Origin: Thermomonas brevis
GTDB lineage: Bacteria > Pseudomonadota > Gammaproteobacteria > Xanthomonadales > Xanthomonadaceae
DNA length: 64,000 bases
Reading direction: 5' to 3'
Assembly: GCF_014395425.1 (NCBI RefSeq)
Contig: NZ_CP060711.1
Span: forward strand, 1,178,001-1,242,000
Part shown: piece by piece, positions 41,001-50,541 of the stretch
How positions within the stretch are numbered: the first letter of the stretch is position 1
How the letters are laid out: each line of letters starts with the position of its first letter
Notes under the pieces: model-generated
What the model saw: only the letters and a program-made list of their open reading frames with translations
Database searches by the model: none
Told to the model about the DNA's origin: nothing
Position numbers and translations under genes: made by a program

Positions 41001-44000
41001 GAGCGAGCGTGGTCACCGGGCAGACGGCCGGCGCGTCCAGCAGCGCATCGTTCACCACGATGCCGGTCAGGGTCACGTCGCCGGTATTGGTCACCACGAA
41101 CTGGTAGGCGATGACGCTGCCCACACCGTACGGGCCGGCCGAGGTCACCGACTTCACCACCGTCATCGCGGGGTTCTGCGCGGTCGGCGTATCCACTTCG
41201 CTCGGCGGCGTCGTCACCGGCGGCGGCGTCGGACCACCCGGCGGGGTCGGCGGCTGGCCGGTCGCGGTGGCGCTGTTGTGCACGAAGCCCGCGGCGACTT
41301 CCGTCGCGGTCACCGTGTGGCTGCCGGTGCAGGTCGTCGAGGCACCCGGAGCGAGCGTGGTCAGCGGGCAGACCGCCGGCGCGTCCAGCAGCGCATCGTT
41401 CACCACGATGCCGGTCAGGATCACGTCGCCGGTATTGGTCACCACGAACTGGTAGGCGATCTGGTCGCCCACGCCGTACGGGCCCGCCGAAGTCACCGAC
41501 TTCACCACCGTCATCGCGGGGTTCTGCGCGGTCGGCGTGTCCACCGTCGTCGGCGGCGTGGTCACCGGCGGCGGGGTCGGGCCGCCCGGCGGGGTCGGCG
41601 GCTGGCCGGTCACCGTCGCACTGTTGTGCACGTTGCCCACGGCGACGTCCGCCGCGGTCACGGTGTGGCTGCCGGTGCAGGTGGTCGAGGCGCCAGGCGC
41701 CAACGTGGTCACCGGACACACGGCCGGCGCATCCAGCAGCGCATCGTTCACCACGATGCCGCTCAGGGTCACGTCGCCCGTGTTGGTTACCACGAACTGG
41801 TAGGCGATCTGGTCGCCCACGCCGTACGGGCCGGTCGAGGTCACCGACTTCACCGCCGTCATCGCGGGGTTCTGCGCGGTCGGCGTATCCACCGTGCTCG
41901 GCGGCGTCGTCACCGGCGGCGGCGTCGGGCCGCCCGGCGGTGTCGGCGGCTGGCCGGTCACCGTCGCGCTGTTGTGCACGTTGCCCGCGGCCACTTCCGT
42001 CGCGGTCACCATGTGGCTGCCCGTGCAGGTGGTCGTAGCGCCCGGAGCGAGCGTCGTCAGCGGGCACACCGCCGGCGCGTCCAGCTGCGCGTCGTTCACC
42101 ACGATGCCGCTCAGGATCACGTCGCCCGTGTTTTCCACGACGAACTGGTAGGCGATCACGCTGCCCACGCCGTACGGACCAGCCGAGGTCACCGACTTCA
42201 CCACCGTCATCGCCGGGTTCTGCGTAGTCGGCGTATCCACCGTGCTCGGCGGCGTCGTCACCGGCGGCGGCGTCGGGCCACCCGGCGGGGTCGGCGGCTG
42301 GCCGGTCACCGTCGCACTGTTGTGCACGTAACCGACGGCCACTTCCGCAGCCGTGATCGTATGACTGCCAGTGCATGTGGTCGAGGCACTCGGCGCCAGC
42401 GTGGTTACGGGGCACACGGCCGCCGCATCCAGCTGTGCATCGTTCACCACGATGCTCGTCAGCGTCACGTCACCGGTGTTGGTCACCACGAACTGGTAGG
42501 CGATCTGATCGCCCACGCCGTGCGGACCGGTCGAGGTCGCCGACTTCACCACCGTCATCGCCGGGTTCTGCGCGGTCGGCGTGTCGGTGGCGCTCGGCGT
42601 ACTGGTCACCGGGGTCGGCACCGGACCATTCGGCACTGCAGGCGGCGTACCCGTCGCGGTGGCACTGTTATGCACGTTGCCTGCGGCGACTTCCGTCGCC
42701 GTCACGGTGTGGTTGCCGGTGCAGGTCGTCGAGGTGGCAGGCGCCAGCGTGGTCATCGGGCATACGGCCGCCGCATCCAGCTGCGCATCGTTCACCACGA
42801 TGCCCGTCAGCGTCACGTCGCCGGTGTTGGTCACCACGAACTGGTAGGCGATCTGATCGCCCGCACCGTACGGGCCTGCTGACGTCACGGACTTGACAAT
42901 GCCCAGCGACGGATTCTGCGCGGTAGCGGTATCCACTTCACTCGGCGGCGTCGTCACCTGCGGCGGCGTCGGACCACCCGGAGGCGTCGGCGGCTGACCG
43001 GTCGCGGTCGCACTGTTGTGCACGAAACCCGCAGCCACTTCCGCCGCGGTCACGGTGTGACTGCCCGTGCAGGTGGTCGTAGCGCCTGGGGCGAGCGTCG
43101 TCAGCGGACACACCGCCGGCGCGTTCAGCTGCACGTCGTTCACTACGATGCCCGTCAGCGTCACGTCGCCCGTATTGGTCACCACGAACTGGTAGGCGAT
43201 CTGATCGCCCGCACCGTACGGGCCGGCCGAGGTCACCGACTTCACCGCCGTCATCGCCGGGTTCTGCGTAGTCGGCGTATCCACTGTGCTCGGCGGCGTC
43301 GTCACCGGCGGCGGCGTCGGGCCACCCGGCGGGGTCGGCGGCTGGCCGGTCACCGTCGCGCTGTTGTGCACGTTGCCCGCGGCCACTTCCGCCGCGGTCA
43401 CGGTGTGACTGCCCGTGCAGGTGGTCGTGTCGCCCGGATTGAGCGTCGTCAGCGGACAGACCGCCGGCGCGTTCAGCTGCGTATCGTTCACTACGATGCC
43501 CGTCAGGGTCACGTCGCCCGTGTTGGTCACCACGAACTGGTAGGCAATCACGCTGCCGACGGTGTACGGGCCGGCCGAGGTCACCGACTTCACCGCCGTC
43601 ATCGCCGGGTTCTGCGCAGTCGGCGTGTCCACCGTGCTCGGCGGGGTCGTCACCGGCGGCGGCGTCGGGCCACCCGGCGGGGTCGGCGGCTGGCCGGTCA
43701 CCGTCGCGCTGTTGTGCACGTTGCCCGCAGCCACTTCCGCCGCGGTCACGGTGTGACTGCCCGTGCAGGTGGTTATGTCGCCCGGATTAAGCGTCGTCAG
43801 CGGACAGACCGCCGGCGCGTTCAGCTGCGCATCGTTCACTACGATGCCCGTCAGGGTCACGTCGCCCGTGTTGGTCACCACGAACTGGTAGGCAATCACG
43901 CTGCCGACGGTGTACGGGCCGGCCGAGGTCACCGACTTCACCGCCGTCATCGCCGGGTTCTGCGCAGTCGGCGTGTCCACCGTGCTCGGCGGGGTCGTCA

Positions 44001-47000
44001 CCGGCGGCGGCGTCGGGCCACCCGGCGGGGTCGGCGGCTGGCCGGTCACCGTCGCGCTGTTGTGCACGTTGCCCGCAGCCACTTCCGCCGCGGTCACGGT
44101 GTGACTGCCCGTGCAGGTGGTTGTGTCGCCCGGATTAAGCGTCGTCAGCGGACAGACCGCCGGCGCGTTCAGCTGCGCATCGTTCACTACGATGCCCGTC
44201 AGGGTCACGTCGCCCGTGTTGGTCACCACGAACTGGTAGGCAATCACGCTGCCGACGGTGTACGGGCCGGCCGAGGTCACCGACTTCACCGCCGTCATCG
44301 CCGGGTTCTGCGCAGTCGGCGTATCCACCGTGCTCGGCGGGGTCGTCACCGGCGGCGGCGTCGGGCCACCCGGCGGGGTCGGCGGCTGGCCGGTCACCGT
44401 CGCGCTGTTGTGCACGTTGCCCGCAGCCACTTCCGCCGCGGTCACGGTGTGACTGCCCGTGCAGGTGGTTATGTCGCCCGGATTAAGCGTCGTCAGCGGA
44501 CAGACCGCCGGCGCGTTCAGCTGCGCATCGTTCACTACGATGCCCGTCAGGGTCACGTCGCCCGTGTTGGTCACCACGAACTGGTAGGCAATCACGCTGC
44601 CGACGGTGTACGGGCCGGCCGAGGTCACCGACTTCACCGCCGTCATCGCCGGGTTCTGCGCAGTCGGCGTATCCACCGTGCTCGGCGGGGTCGTCACCGG
44701 CGGCGGCGTCGGGCCACCCGGCGGGGTCGGCGGCTGGCCGGTCACCGTCGCGCTGTTGTGCACGTTGCCCGCAGCCACTTCTGCCGCGGTCACGGTGTGA
44801 CTGCCCGTGCAGGTGGTTGTGTCGCCCGGATTAAGCGTCGTCAGCGGACAGACCGCCGGCGCGTTCAGCTGCGCATCGTTCACTACGATGCCCGTCAGGG
44901 TCACGTCGCCCGTGTTGGTCACCACGAACTGGTAGGCAATCACGCTGCCGACGGTGTACGGGCCGGCCGAGGTCACCGACTTCACCGCCGTCATCGCCGG
45001 GTTCTGCGCAGTCGGCGTGTCCACCGTACTCGGCGGACTGCTGACTGCCGGGCCACTGGGCGGTGTACCGGATGCCGTGGCACTGTTGTGCACATTGCCC
45101 ACGGCGACTTCCGCCGCGGTCACGGTGTGGCTGCCAGTACAGGTCGTCGACGCACCCGGCGCCAACGTGGTCACCGGACAGTTGGCCGGCGCATCCAGCT
45201 GCGCATCATTCACCACGATGCCGGTGAGAACCACGTTGCCGGTGTTCTCGACCACGAAGCCATAGGCAATGGCGTTGCCCAGGGTATACGGGCCGGTCGA
45301 GGTGACACTCTTGGTTACCGTAAGCTTGGGATCCGGGGTCGAGAACGTCACATGGAACGCGCAGTCCTCCGTCACCGGGCTGACGCTGTAGGTGTAGTTG
45401 CCGCCAACGGGACCGGTCAGCGTGCCGGGGCAGGTGTTCGCGCCGCCGGGCGTGGTGATCACCGGCACCTGGCCCGGCGTGCCGGGGGTGATGGTGAAGC
45501 TGGTGCCCTGGCCGTCCTCGACCGTCTGCGGAGTATTGGGAGTGATGGTGCCGCCCACGATGGAAGGCGTTACCGTCCAGACCTTGGCGAACACCGCCGT
45601 GACGGAGAGATCGACCGTGCCCATCTTCACGTAGCACTGGTTGCCGGTGATGGTGGTGCAGTCGCCGGTCCAGTTCTTGAAGATGGAACCCGGATCGGCC
45701 ACCGCCGTCAGGTAGGCCTCCTGGTCCTTGCCGAGAAGCTGGCTGTTGCAAGGCGCTCCGCCGGGCGAGGCGCAGGCCAAGGTGGCGGGAACCGCATTGA
45801 CGCGTCCCGTGCCCGAGCCGGTGGTATTGACCGTCAGGGTGTGCTGTTCCGCGCTGACCGGCGTGCTCAAGCCGTCGGTGTTGTTCGACGACACGCTGTC
45901 CGAGGTTCCAGCAGGCGGGGCGACTTTGACCACGGTGACGACCGGCGTGCCCGCCGCCGTCGCGGTGATGCCGGAGACGGTATAGATCAGACTTTGGTTC
46001 AACGGCAGATTGCCGGTGGTCGTGATCGGTCCGGTGCCACTCGCGACGCCGCAGACTGCGGTGCTTCCCGGCGCCGGGGCGCAGGTCCATGCAGCCGTGC
46101 CGCTCACGCCCGTCAGCGTCTGGGTGATGATCGCGCCGGTGACGTCGATCGGACCGTTGTTGGTCACTGTCACCGTATAGGCAACCGCTCCGCCCACCAC
46201 ATAGGACGGCACGCCGCCGTTGCTGACGGTGATGCCGAGGTCCACCGTGGGCGTGGCGCTGGGCAGAATGATGGTCTTGACCAATGGCCCGATGAACGGA
46301 CTGACTGTGCTCGCACGGATGTCGTAGTCGCCGTTGTTGATGACGTTGTTGGGCGACGTGGTGGCCGCGCCGGCCGGAACCGTGAAGGTGACCTGGAAAT
46401 TGCCGCCGTCGCCGTCGTTCAGATTGCCCACCGGACAATCGATGTAATCCGCGCGCGGCGAGGTGCCCGTATGGATGCCCGTGCATCCGGGCGGCCAGGA
46501 GCCCGGCACGAAGGTGAGATGCAATCCGTTCTCGGTAATCGGCGCGGCCAGGCGCACCCACGAGTCAATGGCGAACACGCCACTGTTGTTGATGTAGTTG
46601 TAGGTGTAGGTGATCTGCTCGCTGGGCTTGGTGATGGCCGGCCCGGTGGCGTAGACGCTCAGGCCGGGCATCTTGGAGCCGAACACGTCAACGTAGACCT
46701 GACCGGTGTGATCCGCGGCGCCCTGGGCGCAGTTGGAGACGTAGATCTTCAGCAATACCTGATCGCCCACGTCCAGCAATCCATTGCCGGGAGAAATGTC
46801 GAACCCCTGCCAATTGGTGTACTGGTAGTTGCCCACGCTCTGCCAGGGAATGCCCGGCTGGTTCGAATAGTTGAAGGTGTTGAAGAGCGTGCTGTTGCCC
46901 TTGGTCTGGTTGATCACCTCGACATAGAAGAAGGGCTGCTGGTTCGCGGGATGGCTCGGATTGTTCAATAGAGGCGCCATCGCGAAGCGGATGTGCACCT

Positions 47001-47475
47001 TGCCATCCACCGGATCGACATCGGACAGGGCCATGGTGGCCACCTGCTCGATCGAGGTGCCCTTGAGGCCGCCGTTGCCGCCGATCAGCGCCGACGCGTT
47101 TCCGGAGAACGGATATTTCAGGTTGCCGTTGGTGTTCGGCGCCGTGCCCGGGCTGGTCAGCACCGAGCTGCGGAAGCCGGTGCCGTTGCCTCCGTTCGAG
47201 ACCGTGCCCGTCGCCGTCAGGCCCAGCTGCGAGCTGCTCGTGACCGGCATCGTCGAATTGCCGCGGTTGTAATCGCGCAACGTCCAACTGGAGAAGCTCC
47301 CGGTTTCGAAACCGCCGTTCTGGATCTGCGCCTGCGCCACCGGAGCGACCAGCAACAGGGCAAGCACGGCTCCGCCACACAGGCGATTCCGGATATCCGT
47401 GCGCAGATTGCGCAATGCCTCGGCAATTCGCATGACCCACCTTGTCCCGATTGCAGACGAACGAGAAACCTTCAT
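38023..47475 (-). CDS. Giant DUF11-repeat envelope protein with two C-terminal OmpA-like domains
   Basis: The 3150-residue product has an extended basic N-terminus and signal peptide (cleavage after PVAQA-Q, about residue 42). An N-terminal module opens with QIQNGGFETGSFSSWTL, followed by one divergent DUF11 domain and InlB-type repeats (FKNWTGDC). Then come fifteen tandem 116-residue units, each with AYQFVVTNTGDVTLTGIVVND-like cores (shown to 20 residues as YQFVVTNTGDVTLTGIVVND) and a Pro/Gly-rich linker. Two more divergent DUF11 domains, SdrD-B-like segments (VFDDRDGDGWQD), and two OmpA-like domains at about 2958-3030 and 3057-3150 follow. The second holds VIGHADRRGSDAYN and can bind peptidoglycan; the first lacks that motif. 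The start ATG at 47475 has GAGG eight bases upstream and lies 10 bases after the DUF3617 stop. Confidence 0.85.
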   Translation of the reverse strand: MKVSRSSAIGTRWVMRIAEALRNLRTDIRNRLCGGAVLALLLVAPVAQAQIQNGGFETGSFSSWTLRDYNRGNSTMPVTSSSQLGLTATGTVSNGGNGTGFRSSVLTSPGTAPNTNGNLKYPFSGNASALIGGNGGLKGTSIEQVATMALSDVDPVDGKVHIRFAMAPLLNNPSHPANQQPFFYVEVINQTKGNSTLFNTFNYSNQPGIPWQSVGNYQYTNWQGFDISPGNGLLDVGDQVLLKIYVSNCAQGAADHTGQVYVDVFGSKMPGLSVYATGPAITKPSEQITYTYNYINNSGVFAIDSWVRLAAPITENGLHLTFVPGSWPPGCTGIHTGTSPRADYIDCPVGNLNDGDGGNFQVTFTVPAGAATTSPNNVINNGDYDIRASTVSPFIGPLVKTIILPSATPTVDLGITVSNGGVPSYVVGGAVAYTVTVTNNGPIDVTGAIITQTLTGVSGTAAWTCAPAPGSTAVCGVASGTGPITTTGNLPLNQSLIYTVSGITATAAGTPVVTVVKVAPPAGTSDSVSSNNTDGLSTPVSAEQHTLTVNTTGSGTGRVNAVPATLACASPGGAPCNSQLLGKDQEAYLTAVADPGSIFKNWTGDCTTITGNQCYVKMGTVDLSVTAVFAKVWTVTPSIVGGTITPNTPQTVEDGQGTSFTITPGTPGQVPVITTPGGANTCPGTLTGPVGGNYTYSVSPVTEDCAFHVTFSTPDPKLTVTKSVTSTGPYTLGNAIAYGFVVENTGNVVLTGIVVNDAQLDAPANCPVTTLAPGASTTCTGSHTVTAAEVAVGNVHNSATASGTPPSGPAVSSPPSTVDTPTAQNPAMTAVKSVTSAGPYTVGSVIAYQFVVTNTGDVTLTGIVVNDAQLNAPAVCPLTTLNPGDTTTCTGSHTVTAAEVAAGNVHNSATVTGQPPTPPGGPTPPPVTTPPSTVDTPTAQNPAMTAVKSVTSAGPYTVGSVIAYQFVVTNTGDVTLTGIVVNDAQLNAPAVCPLTTLNPGDITTCTGSHTVTAAEVAAGNVHNSATVTGQPPTPPGGPTPPPVTTPPSTVDTPTAQNPAMTAVKSVTSAGPYTVGSVIAYQFVVTNTGDVTLTGIVVNDAQLNAPAVCPLTTLNPGDTTTCTGSHTVTAAEVAAGNVHNSATVTGQPPTPPGGPTPPPVTTPPSTVDTPTAQNPAMTAVKSVTSAGPYTVGSVIAYQFVVTNTGDVTLTGIVVNDAQLNAPAVCPLTTLNPGDITTCTGSHTVTAAEVAAGNVHNSATVTGQPPTPPGGPTPPPVTTPPSTVDTPTAQNPAMTAVKSVTSAGPYTVGSVIAYQFVVTNTGDVTLTGIVVNDTQLNAPAVCPLTTLNPGDTTTCTGSHTVTAAEVAAGNVHNSATVTGQPPTPPGGPTPPPVTTPPSTVDTPTTQNPAMTAVKSVTSAGPYGAGDQIAYQFVVTNTGDVTLTGIVVNDVQLNAPAVCPLTTLAPGATTTCTGSHTVTAAEVAAGFVHNSATATGQPPTPPGGPTPPQVTTPPSEVDTATAQNPSLGIVKSVTSAGPYGAGDQIAYQFVVTNTGDVTLTGIVVNDAQLDAAAVCPMTTLAPATSTTCTGNHTVTATEVAAGNVHNSATATGTPPAVPNGPVPTPVTSTPSATDTPTAQNPAMTVVKSATSTGPHGVGDQIAYQFVVTNTGDVTLTSIVVNDAQLDAAAVCPVTTLAPSASTTCTGSHTITAAEVAVGYVHNSATVTGQPPTPPGGPTPPPVTTPPSTVDTPTTQNPAMTVVKSVTSAGPYGVGSVIAYQFVVENTGDVILSGIVVNDAQLDAPAVCPLTTLAPGATTTCTGSHMVTATEVAAGNVHNSATVTGQPPTPPGGPTPPPVTTPPSTVDTPTAQNPAMTAVKSVTSTGPYGVGDQIAYQFVVTNTGDVTLSGIVVNDALLDAPAVCPVTTLAPGASTTCTGSHTVTAADVAVGNVHNSATVTGQPPTPPGGPTPPPVTTPPTTVDTPTAQNPAMTVVKSVTSAGPYGVGDQIAYQFVVTNTGDVILTGIVVNDALLDAPAVCPLTTLAPGASTTCTGSHTVTATEVAAGFVHNSATATGQPPTPPGGPTPPPVTTPPSEVDTPTAQNPAMTVVKSVTSAGPYGVGSVIAYQFVVTNTGDVTLTGIVVNDALLDAPAVCPVTTLAPGASTTCTGSHTVTAQEVAAGYVHNSATATGTPPTPPGGPTPPPVTTPPSTVDTPTAQNPAMTVVKSVTSAGPYGVGSVIAYQFVVENTGDVILSGIVINDALLDAPAVCPATTLAPGDTTICTGNHTVTAQEVAAGYVHNSATATGTPPTPPGSTVPPAPVTTPPSAVDTPTEQHPALSVVKSVTSTGPYTAGSVIAYQFVVTNTGNVTLDGIVVNDALLDAPAVCPVTTLAPGASTTCTGSYTVTAADVEAGNVHNVATATGTPPSVPGGPTPTPVTSEPHEVDTPIAQHPAIATAKTATLTVDNATPGKANIGDVITYAVTVTNTGDVTLNDVAVEDTMDGYAPTTLACTPTTLAPGQTATCATYTHTVTVEDANRTGGSLDNKVVATGIATTGGSVSFSVTALGNAVVMVEPDPMQIRIVKSATPYDVKVGDLVRYTLAIQNTGTTPLVGGTIVDTPPAGFSYVDGSLAVDDADKAGQLTGIHPITIANIDLPAGQTAMVTYLLRVGAGVRAGIHTNSALMRDGGETVSNVATASVQLSADPMLDESLIVGTVFDDRDGDGWQDSAALGGVKVQGGFAPGAYVAGSTTVDRGNGAQPEADASAPLLHGIALGAIAGRESEADPAAKHRVVVSQTLSALDFTGDFVLTSDEGVTVRMDAAGNTTTERAGQAAKGLTAAAPTVSRTVSQVADGYRVDYVIENAGVDERGIPGVRIASVEGLLVETDQFGRYHLTGIDGGRWERGRNFILKADPATLPPGSVFTTENPRLRRVTPGLPVRFDFGVKLPAGLIEGGTQPVELELGEVLFDPESASLRSEYLPVVEKMAAQIREHGAGEVVISANGEREALAYDRAKAVREALLAKLDPELAQATTVSLRTDLADPRSTLLSLGESPVLGTVLFDTDKSAIKPEFAPVIEKIAADIEKLGGGVVGVIGHADRRGSDAYNVALGLRRAKAVYEAIAARLGAEARSRLRVEINDDPTAPVGLKSR
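40116..45333. repeat. Tandem array of fifteen 348-bp repeats inside the giant gene
   Basis: Fifteen in-frame units of 348 bases (116 codons; a few units are slightly shorter or altered) run without interruption. Units 2-6 in reading order (about 43252-44991) differ by only a few bases over 1740 bases, while units at both ends are more diverged. This indicates recent duplication or gene conversion at the N-terminal side of the array. Variation between units is concentrated in a few codons such as T/I in GD(T/I)TTCTG. Copy number in the assembly may be affected by collapse. Confidence 0.93.
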
Positions 47476-47485
47476 GGACATATCC

Positions 47486-48073
47486 TCAATGGGCGTGCTT
47501 TTCCGCACGTCCGATGTCATCGACCACATTCACCTTGATTCCGTTGGGGAGCGTCATGTCGCCCGGGCGCTGGCCCGGCTTGCAGCTCCCCAACCAGCGC
47601 CCCTGGAAATCGACGGATCCGGTGTTCCCCATCGGGGCTCCCGGGTATTCGACCTTGTAGGTACCGCTGTAAATCGATTGCAGATCGCCCCGCAACTGCA
47701 CATTCATGACGACGCGCTGGTCATGCACCCTGCACGCCCCGGCGATGTCGTAGCCGCCTTGACCCTTGCGCTTCGCGACCTTGAACTGACTGCAGTTTTC
47801 CTGTCCCGGCAGGATGGACAGCAGCATCACCCGCTCCGCCTTGACATTGGTGCATTGCTGCACTGTTTGCGGCGGTTGCCGCATTCCGCCCATGCCCCGC
47901 GGCGCATGCGCCTGCACAGTCACTTCCCAGAGCCCGGCCTTGCGCACCGGCAGGCTGGCGCGCGGATCGGCGTGTCCTGCATCCGCGGCCTTCTTCGCGC
48001 CTTGCGCGGCGGCGGACAGGCTCGCGGCGAGCAACAGACCCACGGCAACGCAGCAGCGGACGGCAAACGCCAT
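47486..48073 (-). CDS. Secreted DUF3617 family protein
   Basis: The 195-residue product from the ATG at 48073 (AGGAG five bases upstream) has a signal peptide (CVAVGLLLAASLSAAAQ). A domain follows with KAGLWEVTV, VQQCTNVKAERVML, ENCSQFKV, GACRVHD and LGSCKPGQRPGDM. Its repeated cysteines and GLWE start resemble DUF3617 proteins of unknown function. The frame is open to 48163, but the upstream portion lacks a signal and a ribosome site. It is the first gene of the operon with the giant DUF11 protein, 10 bases upstream of it. Base composition is somewhat lower in GC than the window average. Confidence 0.75.
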   Translation of the reverse strand: MAFAVRCCVAVGLLLAASLSAAAQGAKKAADAGHADPRASLPVRKAGLWEVTVQAHAPRGMGGMRQPPQTVQQCTNVKAERVMLLSILPGQENCSQFKVAKRKGQGGYDIAGACRVHDQRVVMNVQLRGDLQSIYSGTYKVEYPGAPMGNTGSVDFQGRWLGSCKPGQRPGDMTLPNGIKVNVVDDIGRAEKHAH

Positions 48074-48574
48074 CCGCACTCCTGCATTTCCAGCGCGCGC
48101 TGCAATTCCGAAACTTGCCACGACCCCGAGATTCCCCTGTCGAGCGGCTGACCGCTCCTCCACTGTGCGATGCCCGGTCAGGCACCACTTCGCTCATGCA
48201 CATCCGCTCAGCCCCTGTCGTCCCTGCGCCATAGTCCGGAAACCGGAACGGCGCCAAAGCAGGATCGAGATCAGGGTCTTGCTGCAAATGTTACTTCAAT
48301 CACGCTTCCTGAAATGCCCCTTGACTTCGCTTTTCTGATTCACTAGCCCTTCGATGCCCATATCTGACGCAATGCGTCAGTCGCACCCGAGCAGCCGCCC
48401 GCCAGCAACTCCGAAACGCCAGGACGGACGCGCGCCGATGCGTTCGGTGCTGCGGAATCACGCCTGGAACCCCTGATTGCAGGCGGCAATGTAGAGAGCA
48501 AGGGGCATGCAATGCACGCACGCAAGCTCACCTCATATGCAATGAAAGGTGAAATTCGGTGAAGTTGGAGCGAG
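48074..48574. other. Long intergenic region, likely promoter of the envelope operon
   Basis: About 500 bases between the response regulator and the DUF3617 gene hold no convincing gene. The stretch 48280-48560 is visibly poorer in GC than the neighbourhood (for example GTTACTTCAATCACGC, TTTTCTGATTCACTAG). It contains the palindrome annotated at 48364-48380. The promoter of the three-gene operon should lie here on the minus strand, but no clear -35/-10 pair was identified. Confidence 0.6.
48364..48380. promoter_or_regulatory. Perfect palindrome, candidate regulator binding site
   Basis: CTGACGC-AAT-GCGTCAG is a perfect 7-base inverted repeat with a 3-base spacer. It sits about 290 bases upstream of the DUF3617 start codon and 195 bases after the response regulator stop codon. 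OmpR-type regulators usually bind direct repeats, so another regulator, or a hairpin at the end of the regulator mRNA, is also possible. Confidence 0.4.
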
Positions 48575-49282
48575 TCAAGGCAGGAACAGATGCCCTACGC
48601 CGCGCACGGTGACGAGCGGCAGTTCCTCGCCGGCCAGCGTTTGCACCTTGCGCCGCAGCCGATGCACCAGCATCTCGAGCCGGTGCGGATCGAAGTCGTC
48701 GTCGTTGCCGCACAGGTGCTGGAGGATCGTCTCCTTTTCCACCGCCGTCCCTGCGGAATCGGCCAGCAGCGTCAACAGCAGGCGCTCGCCCTTGGAGAGC
48801 GCGACCTGGCTGCCCGACGGCGACACCAGCTGCCAGCCCTGCTGCTCCAGACGCCAGCCGGACGAGGCGTGCGGCGCCGGCTCCACGGTCGAAGCGTCGG
48901 GCGCCATGCGACGCAGGACGCTGCGCAACGTCGCGGCCAGCACGTTCACGCCTATCGGCTTCGCAAGATAGGCATCCGCGCCGCCGTCCAGGCCGCGCAC
49001 CCGGTCCTCTTCATCGGCGCGCCCGGTCAGCATGACGATGCCGACGCCGCCCAGTTCGCGCAGGTGGCGCACCACCGCGAAACCGCTTTCGTCCGGCAGG
49101 CCGATGTCCACCACGAACATGCCGTAGGACCGCAGGTTCAGCGCGCGATACAACGCCATCGCACTATCGACGCCATCCGCATCGAACCCTTCGCCCCGCA
49201 GTCCGGGCACGAGGATGCGATCGCGCAATTCGTCGTCGTCCTCGACGACCATGACGGAGGGTCTACCAGTGTTTGTCTGCAT
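48575..49282 (-). CDS. OmpR/PhoB-type response regulator
   Basis: Two-component transcription factor of 235 residues. The receiver domain has the acidic pair in VVEDDDEL, phospho-acceptor Asp59 in MFVVDIGLPDESG, Thr in MLTGRAD and Lys in YLAKPIG. A winged-helix C-terminal domain follows at about 135-235 (LSKGERLLLTLLA, LEMLVHRLRRKVQ, LVTVRGVGHLFLP). The gene is transcribed toward the DUF3617/DUF11 operon and away from the histidine kinase at 49428, from which it is separated by 145 bases. I infer the kinase is its partner, and the envelope operon a possible target. Confidence 0.93.
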   Translation of the reverse strand: MQTNTGRPSVMVVEDDDELRDRILVPGLRGEGFDADGVDSAMALYRALNLRSYGMFVVDIGLPDESGFAVVRHLRELGGVGIVMLTGRADEEDRVRGLDGGADAYLAKPIGVNVLAATLRSVLRRMAPDASTVEPAPHASSGWRLEQQGWQLVSPSGSQVALSKGERLLLTLLADSAGTAVEKETILQHLCGNDDDFDPHRLEMLVHRLRRKVQTLAGEELPLVTVRGVGHLFLP

Positions 49283-49427
49283 GCGGACCGGGGGGAGTGA
49301 GCGACAAGCGACATGCGCATTCTAGTTTTTTTGCGACGCCGGGCACATTCCACTTTTTCATGCCCGCCAGGTGGCCGGGAAAGCAGGAGCGGTACAGAGA
49401 TCCCGGCCGCCGCGCGATACTCGCGCC

Positions 49428-50540
<1,113 letters not shown>

Positions 50541-50541
50541 C

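Noticed and set aside
40116..45333. Possible CRISPR-like or satellite array
   Set aside because: The period is 348 bases with no distinct spacers, and the array is in frame within a protein-coding gene with regular domain structure.
43018..46971. Plus-strand open frame antisense to the DUF11 repeats, with Arg/His-rich 116-residue repeats
   Set aside because: It simply mirrors the 348-bp repeats; the Arg/Gly/His-rich translation has no plausible fold.
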